This document shows, piece by piece, positions 8,185 to 15,900 of a DNA stretch of 64,000 nucleotides (the stretch's first letter is position 1; each line of letters begins with the position of its first letter). The DNA is from Kitasatospora terrestris (lineage in GTDB: Bacteria; Actinomycetota; Actinomycetes; Streptomycetales; Streptomycetaceae). Under the pieces are notes generated by a model that saw only the letters and a program-made list of their open reading frames with translations, was not told where the DNA came from and searched no databases. The position numbers and the translations under genes were made by a program. The DNA is taken from NCBI RefSeq assembly GCF_039542905.1, contig NZ_BAABIS010000001.1, positions 5,580,001 to 5,644,000 of the forward strand, read 5' to 3'.

Positions 8185-9732
8185 TCAGAGCGCGACGCCC
8201 GCGCCGCTGCCGGTCGGGAGGTCGCCGGCCTTCGCCTTGATGACGAAGATCGACACCAGCAGGGCGACCGCCGCGAAGACCACGCCCACGATGAACGCCT
8301 GCGAGATGCCGTACGCCAGCACCTCGTTGGCCCACGTGCTGCCCGGCGGGAACTGGCCGGTCTGCTGGAAGTGGGCCTTCGCCTCCGCCGGTGCGTTCTG
8401 CATGAAGTCCGCGGCCTGGGACTTGCCCTCGGAGACTGCGGCATTGGCGAACACCGTGGTCAGGATCGACAGGCCCAGCGAGCCGCCGATCTGCTGCACC
8501 GAGTTGAGCAGGCCGGAGGCCGCACCGGTCTCGTTGTCGGCCACGCCGGCGACCGCGATCAGCATCACCGGCACGAAGATCAGACCCATGCCGAAGCCGA
8601 AGGTCACCGTCGGGCCGAGGACACCGGCGACGTAGCTGCTGTCGGCGCTGGTCTGGGTCAGCCAGGCGAGGCCCGCCGTCACCAGCACCGCGCCGCCGGC
8701 CATGAACGGCTTCGGGCCGAGCCGAGCCTGGAAGACCGAGGCGAGCTGCGCGGCGATGATGATCGCGACGCTGATCGGGAGGAAGGCGACACCGGCCTTC
8801 AGCGGGCTGTAGCCCAGCACCCGCTGCACGAACAGCGTGACGTAGAAGAAGATGCCGAACATCGCGGCGGCCAGGCAGAGCATCATGATCAGGCCGCCGG
8901 TCCGGTTCCGGTCCCGGAACAGGTGGAGCGGGGTGATCGGCTGTGCGGTGCGCTGCTCGATGACCACGAAGCCGGCCAGCAGCAGCGCGCCCGCGGCGAA
9001 GGCCACCAGCGTCACGGTGTCGCTCCAGCCGTCCGAGGCGGCGTGGATGAAGCCGTACACCAGGCTGACCAGGCCGAGCGTCGAAGTGAGCGCCCCGGGC
9101 AGGTCGAAGGTGCCCTCCCGGCGTTCCGACTCGTTGATGTACATCGGCGCCGCGACGGCGATCAGGATCGCGATCGGGACGTTGACGAAGAACACCCAAC
9201 GCCAGTCCAGGTACTCGGTCAGCACGCCGCCGGCCAGCAGGCCGATCGCCGCACCCGAGCCCGCCACCGCCGAGAACACGCCGAACGCCCGGTTGCGTTC
9301 CGGCCCTTCCTCGAAGTTGGTGGCGATCAGCGCGAAGGCGGTGGGCGAACAGATCGCACCGCCGATGCCCTGCAGGGCGCGCGAGGCCAGCAGCATGGTG
9401 CCGTTCTCCGCGAAGCCGCCCAGCAGCGAGGCCAGGCCGAACAGCAGCACGCCGGCGATGAACACCCGGCGTCGGCCGAGGATGTCGCCCGCGCGCCCGC
9501 CGAGCAGCAGCAGGCCGCCGAAGGTCAGCGTGTAGGCGTTGATCACCCAAGAGAGGTTCGTGGTGGAGAACTTGAGCGCGTCCTGGATGTGCGGGAGCGC
9601 GATGTTCACGATGGTCGCGTCGAGGACCACCATGAGCTGGGTCGCCGCGATCACGGTCAGGGCGATGCCCTTGTGCTGGCCGCGACTGGCCCTGGGTGGA
9701 GCGGACTTGCTGAGCATGTCGGAGATAGCCAC
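8185..9732 (-). CDS. MFS multidrug exporter, DHA2 family (14 TM, EmrB/QacA type)
   Basis: A 515-aa proton-coupled exporter with about 14 membrane segments. Motif A of the major facilitator superfamily (GGRAGDILGRRR, about residues 78-89) and a family motif C-like stretch (GSGAAIGLLAGGVL) are present, along with LDATIVNIALP in helix 1, the hallmark of DHA2 drug transporters. The GTG start at 9732 is preceded by an AGGGGG ribosome site 7 bases upstream; an internal ATG (MLSKS) is a weaker alternative. It is divergent from a TetR-family gene, and the 165-bp gap holds two palindromic operators. It is therefore probably derepressed by the drug or metabolite the regulator senses, which is unknown. 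Confidence 0.93.
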   Translation of the reverse strand: MAISDMLSKSAPPRASRGQHKGIALTVIAATQLMVVLDATIVNIALPHIQDALKFSTTNLSWVINAYTLTFGGLLLLGGRAGDILGRRRVFIAGVLLFGLASLLGGFAENGTMLLASRALQGIGGAICSPTAFALIATNFEEGPERNRAFGVFSAVAGSGAAIGLLAGGVLTEYLDWRWVFFVNVPIAILIAVAAPMYINESERREGTFDLPGALTSTLGLVSLVYGFIHAASDGWSDTVTLVAFAAGALLLAGFVVIEQRTAQPITPLHLFRDRNRTGGLIMMLCLAAAMFGIFFYVTLFVQRVLGYSPLKAGVAFLPISVAIIIAAQLASVFQARLGPKPFMAGGAVLVTAGLAWLTQTSADSSYVAGVLGPTVTFGFGMGLIFVPVMLIAVAGVADNETGAASGLLNSVQQIGGSLGLSILTTVFANAAVSEGKSQAADFMQNAPAEAKAHFQQTGQFPPGSTWANEVLAYGISQAFIVGVVFAAVALLVSIFVIKAKAGDLPTGSGAGVAL

Positions 9733-9826
9733 TGTCGTGCCCCCTGCTGGCTACTGCTGTTCGGTTGGTGCTCGGCCGTTGCTCTGGGTCGTTGTGCTCA
9801 ATGTGCGTGACGACTGCACATTGCGT

Positions 9827-9848
9827 TAGCGAACGGATGCGTTCACTA
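9827..9848. promoter_or_regulatory. TetR operator 1
   Basis: The core GAACGGATGCGTTC (9831-9844) is an inverted repeat with 5-bp arms. The flanks extend it (TAG..CTA) to a near-palindrome covering 9827-9848. It lies about 90 bp upstream of the MFS start. Confidence 0.65.
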
Positions 9849-9873
9849 TGGGACGATATCCGGGGGCCATTGT

Positions 9874-9887
9874 GAACGCAAGCGTTC
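9874..9887. promoter_or_regulatory. TetR operator 2
   Basis: GAACGCAAGCGTTC is an inverted repeat with perfect 6-bp arms. It shares the pattern GAACGNNNGCGTTC-like arms with operator 1. It ends 10 bases before the GTG of the regulator, so it probably mediates autoregulation. The operator centres are 43 bp apart, about four helical turns. Confidence 0.7.
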
Positions 9888-9897
9888 TTTAGGATGG

Positions 9898-10641
9898 GTG
9901 ACGATGGATCAGATGGTCCGGCGGCAGGCGGCGATCGGCCCGGCGGACGGCGTCGGTCGGCAGCGGGGCGGGCATGCCTCGGCTGCTGTGCCTGCGGCGC
10001 CTGCCGTGCCTGCTGGGGCTGCCGCGTCGGGTGCGCCGGCCGGGTCGGCCGTGCCCGCCGTGCCCGTCGTGTCGCGCAAGCGCGGCAAAGCGCTGGAGGC
10101 CGCGATCTTCGACGCGGCCCTGGAGCTGCTCACCTCCGGTGGGTTCGCGCGGATGACGATGGAGGGCGTGGCCGGTGCGGCGCAGACCGGGAAGGCCGCG
10201 CTCTACCGGCGTTGGGCGTCCAAGGCGGACCTGGTGATGGACGCCCTCGACGCCACCCTCCCACCCCCTACCGCCATCCCCGACCTGGGGTCGGTGCGCG
10301 GCGAGCTCCTGCAGGTCATGCAGGTGTACGCGAGCGTGATGAACTCCCGGGTCGGCAACGCGATGCGGGTCCTGATGGCCGAGCTCGACCACGAACAGGC
10401 CAAGAACTTCCGGGAGTTCTTGCAGGGTCGGGTGCTCGGCCCGAGCACCTCCGCGGTGCTGGCCGTCCTGCGCCGCGGCGCCGAGCGCGGGGACGTCCGG
10501 CCGGGCGCCGCCGATCCGCTGGTCGCAGACGTCGTGCCGGCCATGATGCTCTACCGGGCGAAGCTGTGTACCGGGCGGATCGACAGGGAGTTCTGCGAGC
10601 GGCTGGTCGACGAGGTGCTGGTGCCGCTGGTCCGGCCGTGA
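9898..10641 (+). CDS. TetR/AcrR-family transcriptional regulator
   Basis: A 247-aa regulator. The first ~55 residues are an Ala/Pro/Gly/Val-rich tail. The helix-turn-helix then spans about residues 65-110, with the typical pattern [26 protein letters not shown]. The remaining helices form the ligand-binding and dimer domain. Either the GTG at 9898 or the ATG at 9904 could be the start. Divergent arrangement and paired operators indicate control of the MFS exporter and of itself. The inducer cannot be deduced. Confidence 0.9.
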   Translation: MTMDQMVRRQAAIGPADGVGRQRGGHASAAVPAAPAVPAGAAASGAPAGSAVPAVPVVSRKRGKALEAAIFDAALELLTSGGFARMTMEGVAGAAQTGKAALYRRWASKADLVMDALDATLPPPTAIPDLGSVRGELLQVMQVYASVMNSRVGNAMRVLMAELDHEQAKNFREFLQGRVLGPSTSAVLAVLRRGAERGDVRPGAADPLVADVVPAMMLYRAKLCTGRIDREFCERLVDEVLVPLVRP

Positions 10642-10807
10642 CCTGGGCGCGGCTGCGGCCGCGCTGTGGTCGAGGTCGCGGCGTGGCTCGGGTCGTCCTG
10701 GCTCGGCTCGGGTCGTGGCGGGCCCTCTCGGCTGGGCGGCGCTCGGGTCGGGTCGCGGCGGGCCGTCTCGGCCGGCCTGGGTCGGGGCTGTGGCAGGGGG
10801 CGTTCCT

Positions 10808-10825
10808 CCACCTGGCGCCAGGTGG
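10808..10825. repeat. Perfect 18-bp palindrome
   Basis: CCACCTGGCGCCAGGTGG reads identically on both strands. It lies in the 284-bp gap between the TetR gene and rnhB, about 60 bp upstream of a TAGGCT -10 box. It could be a protein-binding site for rnhB control; with no loop it is a poor terminator. Confidence 0.5.
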
Positions 10826-10885
10826 CCGGTGGCCGGCGGCCGGTGGGCGGGTCGGCGGGCGCGTGGGGGTGGTCCGCGGGCGGCG

Positions 10886-10891
10886 TAGGCT
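10886..10891 (+). promoter_or_regulatory. -10 box of the rnhB promoter
   Basis: TAGGCT is a good streptomycete vegetative -10 element. It lies 34 bases before the rnhB ATG. No strong -35 box was identified in the GC-rich sequence upstream. Confidence 0.4.
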
Positions 10892-10925
10892 GGGCGTTGC
10901 CAGCTCCTCGCGGAACGGATCAGCC

Positions 10926-11612
10926 ATGCCCTACGACCCCCCGACCCACTCGGTCGAGCGATCCCTGCGCCGGGCCGGTGCGAGCGTGGTCGTCGGACTG
11001 GACGAGGTCGGGCGCGGCGCCTGGGCCGGCCCGGTCACCGTCGGTGCGGCCGTCACGGGCCTGCGCAAGCCGCCGGAGGGGCTGACCGACTCCAAGCTGC
11101 TCACCGAGCGCCGCCGCCTCGCGCTCGCCCCGGTCCTCGCGGACTGGGTCTCCGCGTACGCCATCGGCCAGGCGTCCCCGCAGGAGTGCGACGAGCTCGG
11201 CATGACCGCCGCGCTCCGCCTCGCCGCCACCCGGGCCCTGGAGGCCCTCCCGGTCGTGCCGGACGCGGTCATCCTCGACGGCAAGCACGACTACCTGGGC
11301 GGCCCGTGGCGGGTGCGCACGGTGATCAAGGGCGATCAGTCCTGCGTCTGCGTCTCCGCCGCCTCGGTGCTGGCCAAGGTGCAGCGAGACGGTCTGATGG
11401 CCGAGTTGGGCGCCGACCACCGCGCGTTCGCCTTCGACGAGAACGCGGGCTACCCGTCCCCGGTGCACCGCGCCGCGCTGGACGAGTTCGGGCCCACCGA
11501 GCACCATCGGCTCTCCTGGGCCTACATGGACGCGCTGCCGCGCTGGCGCCACCTCAAGCGTCACCGGGCCGGCGAGGAGGACCGGGGCGAGCAGCTTTCG
11601 CTCGGTTTCTGA
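10926..11612 (+). CDS. rnhB: Ribonuclease HII
   Basis: A 228-aa RNase HII that nicks the RNA strand of RNA-DNA hybrids and removes misincorporated ribonucleotides in the cytoplasm. Active-site signatures are visible: [14 protein letters not shown] (about residues 21-34) with the acidic pair, TDSKLL (about 54-59), and ILDGKHDYL (about 117-125). The ATG at 10926 gives the usual family length. The frame is open far upstream, but that sequence lies inside the TetR gene. The ribosome site is weak (CGGAACGG). Confidence 0.95.
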   Translation: MPYDPPTHSVERSLRRAGASVVVGLDEVGRGAWAGPVTVGAAVTGLRKPPEGLTDSKLLTERRRLALAPVLADWVSAYAIGQASPQECDELGMTAALRLAATRALEALPVVPDAVILDGKHDYLGGPWRVRTVIKGDQSCVCVSAASVLAKVQRDGLMAELGADHRAFAFDENAGYPSPVHRAALDEFGPTEHHRLSWAYMDALPRWRHLKRHRAGEEDRGEQLSLGF

Positions 11613-11646
11613 CGTATTGTCAGGCCGTCCGCCTGCGGGCCCGCGA

Positions 11647-11704
11647 CGGTCGGATTGCGGCGCGCACGTGCCCAAGTGGTGGGGTGCCCGTGCGCATCCG
11701 ACCG
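11647..11704. repeat. Imperfect inverted repeat downstream of rnhB
   Basis: CGGTCGGAT (11647-11655) and GCGCACG (11662-11668) pair with CGTGCGC (11689-11695) and ATCCGACCG (11696-11704). Together they give a two-part stem with a 6-nt bulge. It may be the rnhB terminator or a control element of the next gene, whose promoter it adjoins. Confidence 0.45.
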
Positions 11705-11712
11705 GCATTTGA

Positions 11713-11718
11713 TAGATA
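11713..11718 (+). promoter_or_regulatory. -10 box suggesting a leaderless transcript
   Basis: TAGATA ends 7 bases before the ATG at 11726, so transcription would begin at or next to the start codon. No ribosome site precedes that ATG, which agrees with a leaderless message. Confidence 0.4.
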
Positions 11719-11725
11719 TCCGGGT

Positions 11726-12373
11726 ATGCCTGTCTTCCCCGAGGAGCCGGAGATTCACGAGAGTATCCCGGGCCCCGGCGTTCCCCTTCCCCACAAGTCG
11801 GACGCATCCGCCCCCCGCACGCCCGCCGCCGGTCGGGCCGTTTCCCCCTCCGCCGTAGCCGCCGTCCCGGTGCCGGGTCCCCGCCCCGCCACGCCGAGGC
11901 CCGGCCCCAGGCCCGCCCCGCCGCGCGCCGACCGCCCCGTTCCCGGGCCGCGGCCGGCACCCGGCCCCAAGCCCGCACCGGCGCCCGGCCGTGCCACTCC
12001 TGCCGTGCAACTGCTGCCGGCCGCGCCCGGCGACGCCGTCGAGCGCGCCGACGAGGCGGTGGACGCACTGCTGGAGTCCGGCCGTCGCCCGGGCGACGTC
12101 CTGGTCCTGACGGTCGGCGAGGCGCACCCCTGGCAGCAGCACGAGCTGAGCTTCGGCGAGGAGAGCTACTGGGCTCAGCTGGCCGACGGCGGCGACGTGT
12201 TCTACGCCGACGCGGAGGCGAGTCGTCCGCTGAGCCGGGACGTGGTGGTGCTGGTCGTCAACGACGGCACTGCAGGCCGGGTCGAGCGGGCCGCGCGCAA
12301 GGCGCTCGACGGCGCCGGCGCGCTGCTGGTGGTGTGCGGCGAGCGCGAGCTGGTCGCTCCGCTGTTCGCCTGA
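11726..12373 (+). CDS. Conserved hypothetical protein with Pro-rich N-terminal half
   Basis: A 215-aa protein of unknown function. Residues about 25-95 are a Pro/Arg/Ala-rich disordered region with repeats of PGPRPAP type. The C-terminal ~115 residues form a compact alpha/beta domain containing PGDVLVLTVGEAHPW and DVVVLVVNDG. No catalytic motif is recognised. It lies between rnhB and the terminator at 12388 and is probably monocistronic and leaderless. Confidence 0.75.
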   Translation: MPVFPEEPEIHESIPGPGVPLPHKSDASAPRTPAAGRAVSPSAVAAVPVPGPRPATPRPGPRPAPPRADRPVPGPRPAPGPKPAPAPGRATPAVQLLPAAPGDAVERADEAVDALLESGRRPGDVLVLTVGEAHPWQQHELSFGEESYWAQLADGGDVFYADAEASRPLSRDVVVLVVNDGTAGRVERAARKALDGAGALLVVCGERELVAPLFA

Positions 12374-12387
12374 ACCCCTGAAAGCCG

Positions 12388-12415
12388 CAGCCCGGGAGCC
12401 CCACGGCTCCCGGGC
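12388..12415. terminator. Hairpin terminator
   Basis: AGCCCGGGAGCC (12388-12399) pairs with GGCTCCCGGGCT (12404-12415) around a CCAC loop. It sits between two convergent genes. Confidence 0.75.
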
Positions 12416-12520
12416 TCCTTGTCGTTCCCGCAGCCGCGTGGTGTCCTGCGGTACCCGTTGCTCCGCCGTGCGAGGGCCGGCCCCGGGTCCGGCCGGTCGG
12501 GCCTCGGGTCGGCCCGGGCC

Positions 12521-13249
12521 TCAGCTGCCGGCTGCGCGGCGGACGGAGTTCAGCGCGGTGACCGTACCGACCGTGGCGACCGGGGCCGCAGGGACGACCG
12601 GGACGACGGGGAGGGCCGGGACGACCGGGACGGCGGGGACGACCGGGACAGCGGCGCCGACCGGGTGCTGCCGGCCGAGCTCGCGGGCCAGCTCACGGAC
12701 GGGTCGCGGCGGCAGCTCGGTGACCGTGTGGATCGGCCCGTCCGCCCAGGACCCCGAGTGCGGGTTGCGGCCGCGCCGACCGTCGCCGATCGAGTGCCAG
12801 CCGGCGGGGGTCAGCGTCAGGTAGGAGCCACAACGCAACCCGTGCAGCTCAGCGGCGTCCCGTAGGGCCCACATCCAGGCGCCGTCCTGCTCCGTCCACT
12901 CCGGCGTTCCCTCCCGGCAGCGCAGCAGCACCGCCGTGCGGACCGGGACGCTCAGCCGGAGGTCGTGCGGGACGACCCGGCGCAGCTGGGCGAGGAGCGC
13001 GTTGCGGTGGTGCCAGCCGTCGGTGATGTGCGGGCGGGTGGCGAGGGACGCGGAAGCGGTCACCCGGTGCTCCGGGTCGAGGACGGCCACCACGGTGGTG
13101 CCCGGCTGCGGGAGGTGCCGCTGGTGCAGCTCGGCGACGAACTCGCGGGGGGTGCGCAGCAGCGGCACCCCGAGGTCGTTCCAGCTGGGGAGGTCGATGC
13201 TGCGCGCGCCGTCGATGCGGGAAGGACCTCGGTCGATGCCGTTGATCAC
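12521..13249 (-). CDS. Conserved hypothetical protein with Val/Pro repeat tail
   Basis: A 242-aa protein of unknown function. The GTG at 13249 is chosen because an AGGAGG ribosome site lies 3 bases upstream; an open frame continues further 5' without such a site. The body contains TPREFVAELHQRH, VVAVLDPEHRVTASASL and GSYLTLTPAGWHSIGDGRRGR. The last ~55 residues degenerate into VPVVPAVPVVP-type repeats encoded by a 9-bp-like tandem DNA repeat (about 12590-12660). It is downstream of the RecQ-like gene on the same strand, but a hairpin and 271 bp separate them. Confidence 0.75.
   Translation of the reverse strand: MINGIDRGPSRIDGARSIDLPSWNDLGVPLLRTPREFVAELHQRHLPQPGTTVVAVLDPEHRVTASASLATRPHITDGWHHRNALLAQLRRVVPHDLRLSVPVRTAVLLRCREGTPEWTEQDGAWMWALRDAAELHGLRCGSYLTLTPAGWHSIGDGRRGRNPHSGSWADGPIHTVTELPPRPVRELARELGRQHPVGAAVPVVPAVPVVPALPVVPVVPAAPVATVGTVTALNSVRRAAGS
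12590..12660. repeat. GGGACGACC-type tandem repeat inside a coding tail
   Basis: Variants of a 9-base unit (GGGACGACC and GGGACGGCG) repeat about seven times. They encode the Pro/Val repeat at the C-terminus of the overlapping gene, suggesting slippage-driven length variation. Confidence 0.6.
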
Positions 13250-13453
13250 GATCCTCCTTCCCGAGCCCGCTGCGGTGGAGCAGCCCGCGCGGGCGTACGC
13301 CGAAGGCCGGGTCCGTCGGACCGGGCGCTGGATACGCTCCAATTCTCAGGTCACAGCGGGCCGAGCGGCAATGATGAAATGACGAACGCCGCCCGAAAGC
13401 CGTGGTTCTGCCGGATATATTCCTCGTTCGCCGTTCCGCCATTCGGCTGACGG

Positions 13454-13504
13454 GGGTCCGAAGGGTTTCACCGGTGTTGTACCCGGTGAACCGACTCCGG
13501 ACCC
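13454..13504. terminator. Two-part hairpin after the RecQ-like gene
   Basis: An outer 7-bp stem (GGGTCCG 13454-13460 with CGGACCC 13498-13504) encloses an 8-bp stem (TTCACCGG 13467-13474 with CCGGTGAA 13483-13490). It begins 17 bases downstream of the RecQ stop on the minus strand. Confidence 0.6.
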
Positions 13505-13520
13505 GTCCGTCCTGCCGGGG

Positions 13521-15728
13521 TCAGGCCTGGACGGCCAGGACAAGCGGAAGCACGGCGGTGGCGCCGGCCTGCCGGAGCAGCCGGGCGGCCACGGTGACCG
13601 TCCAGCCGGAGTCCACCAGGTCGTCGACCAGCAGCACCGGGCCCGGGGCCGCGGCCAGCGTCTCCCGCAGCCCGGGGGAGAGCGCCAGCGCACCGGACAG
13701 CGAGTGCAGCCGCTGGGCGCTGTTGCTCCGCCCGCCGTGCGGTGGCCGGCCCGTGGCGTACTCGACCCGGCCCAGCAGGGGCAGCCGCCCGACCGCAGCG
13801 AGCTGCTCGCCGAGGCTGCCGACCAGGGCGGGCCGGGTGGCCGAGTCCATGGCCACCACGCCGACCGGGCGGGCCGGCCGGGCGCCGTCGGGGCCCTCCG
13901 GACCGGCCCAGCCGCCCGGGCCCTTGGCCCAGTCGGCCACCACGCCGACCAGCGCGTCGAGCACCTCGCGGGGGAGCGGACCGTCCGGGCTCTGCTCGCC
14001 GAGCATGGCGCGCAGCCGGGTGCCCCAGCCGATGTCGGAGAGGCGGCCGAGCGCCCGGCCGACCTCGGCCTGCTCGCCGGCCGGGATCCGGCCCTTGAGC
14101 GGGACGCCGAGCGCCTCCATCCCGGTCGGCCACATCCGGCGCGGCTCGAAGGTGACGCCGGGGCGGCCGAGCGCGGCGCGGGCCGCGTCCAGCGCGGCGG
14201 CCGAGACCTCGGCGGAGTGCTTCGGGCCGGCGCAGTTGTCGCAGCACCCGCAGGGGGCGGCGTCCGGGTCGTCGAGCTGACGGCGGAGGAACTCCATCCG
14301 GCAGCCGGTGCCGGCCGCGTACTCCCGCATCGCCCGCTGCTCGGCCTCGCGGGACTCGGCGACTTTCGCGTAGCGCGCCCCGTCGTACGCCCACGGCCGG
14401 CCCGTCGCCTCCCAGCCGCCCCGGACCCGGCGGACCGCGCCGTCCACGTCCAGCACCTTGAGCATGGTCTCCAGGCGGGCCCGGCGGAGATCCACCCGAG
14501 TCTCCAGGGCGGCCGTGGACAGCGGGCGGCCGGCCTCGGCCAGCGCGTCGATCGTCCGCCGGACCTGCTCCTCGGCCGGGAAGCCCAAGGACGCGAAGTA
14601 GCGCCAGATCGCCTCGTCCTCCCGGCCGGGCAGCAGCAGGACCTCCGCCCGGTCGACGCCGCGGCCGGCCCGGCCGACCTGCTGGTAGTAGGCGATCGGC
14701 GAGCTCGGCGAACCGAGGTGCACCACGAAGCCGAGGTCGGGCTTGTCGAAGCCCATGCCCAGCGCGGAGGTCGCCACCAGGGCCTTGACCCGGTTGGCCA
14801 GCAGATCGGCCTCGGCGCTGCGGCGCTCGGCGTCCTCCGTACGGCCCGAGTAGGAGGCCACCGGGAAGCCGCGACCCCGCAGGAAGTCCGCCACCTCCTC
14901 GGCGGCGGCGACGGTCAGGGTGTAGACGATGCCGGAGCCGGGCAGCTCGGCGAGGTGGTCGGCGAGCCACGCCAGCCGGTGCGCCGGGTCGGGCAGCGGG
15001 AGCACGGCCAGGCTGAGGCTCTCCCGGTCGAGCGCGCCGCGCAGCACCAGGGCCCGGCCCGGTGTCGGACCGGACTCCGCGCCGGTGCCGAGCTGCTCGG
15101 CGACGTCGGCGGTGACCCGGGCGTTGGCGGTGGCGGTGGTGGCCAGCACCGGCACGCCTGGGGCGAGCTCGGTGAGCATGGTGCGCAGCCGCCGGTAGTC
15201 CGGCCGGAAGTCGTGGCCCCAGTCGGAGATGCAGTGCGCCTCGTCGACCACCAGCAGGCCCGTGGAGGCGGCCAGCTTGGGCAGCACCTGGTCGCGGAAG
15301 TCAGGGTTGTTCAGACGCTCGGGGCTGACCAGCAGGATGTCGACCCGGCCGGCCGCGACCTCGGCCTGGATCCCGTTCCACTCCTCGGGGTTGGCCGAGT
15401 TGATGGTGCGGGCGTGGATGCCGGCCTTGGCGGCGGACTCCACCTGGTTGCGCATCAGCGCGAGCAGCGGGGAGACGATCACCGTCGGGCCCGCGCCGCG
15501 CGAGCGCAGCAGGGCGGTGGCGATGAAGTAGACCGCGGACTTGCCCCAGCCGGTGCGCTGCACCACCAGGGCCCGGCGGCCGTCGACGACCAGCGCCTCG
15601 ATCGCCGACCACTGGTCCTCGCGCAGCAGGGCCGAGGGCCCGGCGAGCTCGCGCAGCACCGCCTCGGCGCGGGCACGGACGGCAGCGCGGTCGGGGGCGT
15701 CGGTGGGGTGGCTGGTGCGCTGGTTCAT
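13521..15728 (-). CDS. RecQ-family ATP-dependent DNA helicase with C-terminal phosphoribosyltransferase-like domain
   Basis: A 735-aa superfamily 2 DNA helicase. Visible motifs: Walker A variant TGWGKS (59-64), DEAH box followed by the RecQ signature CISDWGHDFRPDYR (162-179), TATANARV (motif III), and QVGRAGRG (motif VI). A cysteine cluster (PCGCCDNC) forms the zinc-binding RecQ-C region at about residues 500-507. The last ~150 residues lack the HRDC domain. Instead they contain VLLVDDLVDSGWT (about residues 696-708), a PRPP-binding-loop signature of type I phosphoribosyltransferases. The protein probably unwinds DNA during repair; the role of the tail is unknown. An ATG 9 bases upstream in another frame was not used. 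Confidence 0.9.
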   Translation of the reverse strand: MNQRTSHPTDAPDRAAVRARAEAVLRELAGPSALLREDQWSAIEALVVDGRRALVVQRTGWGKSAVYFIATALLRSRGAGPTVIVSPLLALMRNQVESAAKAGIHARTINSANPEEWNGIQAEVAAGRVDILLVSPERLNNPDFRDQVLPKLAASTGLLVVDEAHCISDWGHDFRPDYRRLRTMLTELAPGVPVLATTATANARVTADVAEQLGTGAESGPTPGRALVLRGALDRESLSLAVLPLPDPAHRLAWLADHLAELPGSGIVYTLTVAAAEEVADFLRGRGFPVASYSGRTEDAERRSAEADLLANRVKALVATSALGMGFDKPDLGFVVHLGSPSSPIAYYQQVGRAGRGVDRAEVLLLPGREDEAIWRYFASLGFPAEEQVRRTIDALAEAGRPLSTAALETRVDLRRARLETMLKVLDVDGAVRRVRGGWEATGRPWAYDGARYAKVAESREAEQRAMREYAAGTGCRMEFLRRQLDDPDAAPCGCCDNCAGPKHSAEVSAAALDAARAALGRPGVTFEPRRMWPTGMEALGVPLKGRIPAGEQAEVGRALGRLSDIGWGTRLRAMLGEQSPDGPLPREVLDALVGVVADWAKGPGGWAGPEGPDGARPARPVGVVAMDSATRPALVGSLGEQLAAVGRLPLLGRVEYATGRPPHGGRSNSAQRLHSLSGALALSPGLRETLAAAPGPVLLVDDLVDSGWTVTVAARLLRQAGATAVLPLVLAVQA

Positions 15729-15900
15729 GGCTCATGGATACCGCGCGGTGCCGACAAAGCACGAACCTGTGGACAACTACCGGACAGCTGTGGGGCCGTC
15801 CGTCGCTCGAACGAAGGAGCAGATGCCGAGCCCTGCGTGTTGTCCACAGCCGAACGGGTGAGTCACCCCACGGGCCGGGGATCGGGGCACGCTTCCGGTC

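Noticed and set aside
2928-8444. A very long open frame on the minus strand opposite the secreted-protein and DUF4173 genes
   Set aside because: It is antisense to two well-supported genes, reads as Gly/Arg/Val-rich low complexity and matches no family. Stop-free antisense frames are expected at this GC content.
13379-13450. A 23-codon frame (starting MTNAARKPWFC) in the gap after the RecQ-like gene
   Set aside because: It lies in a lower-GC stretch but has no ribosome site and no promoter, and I see no reason to think it is conserved.
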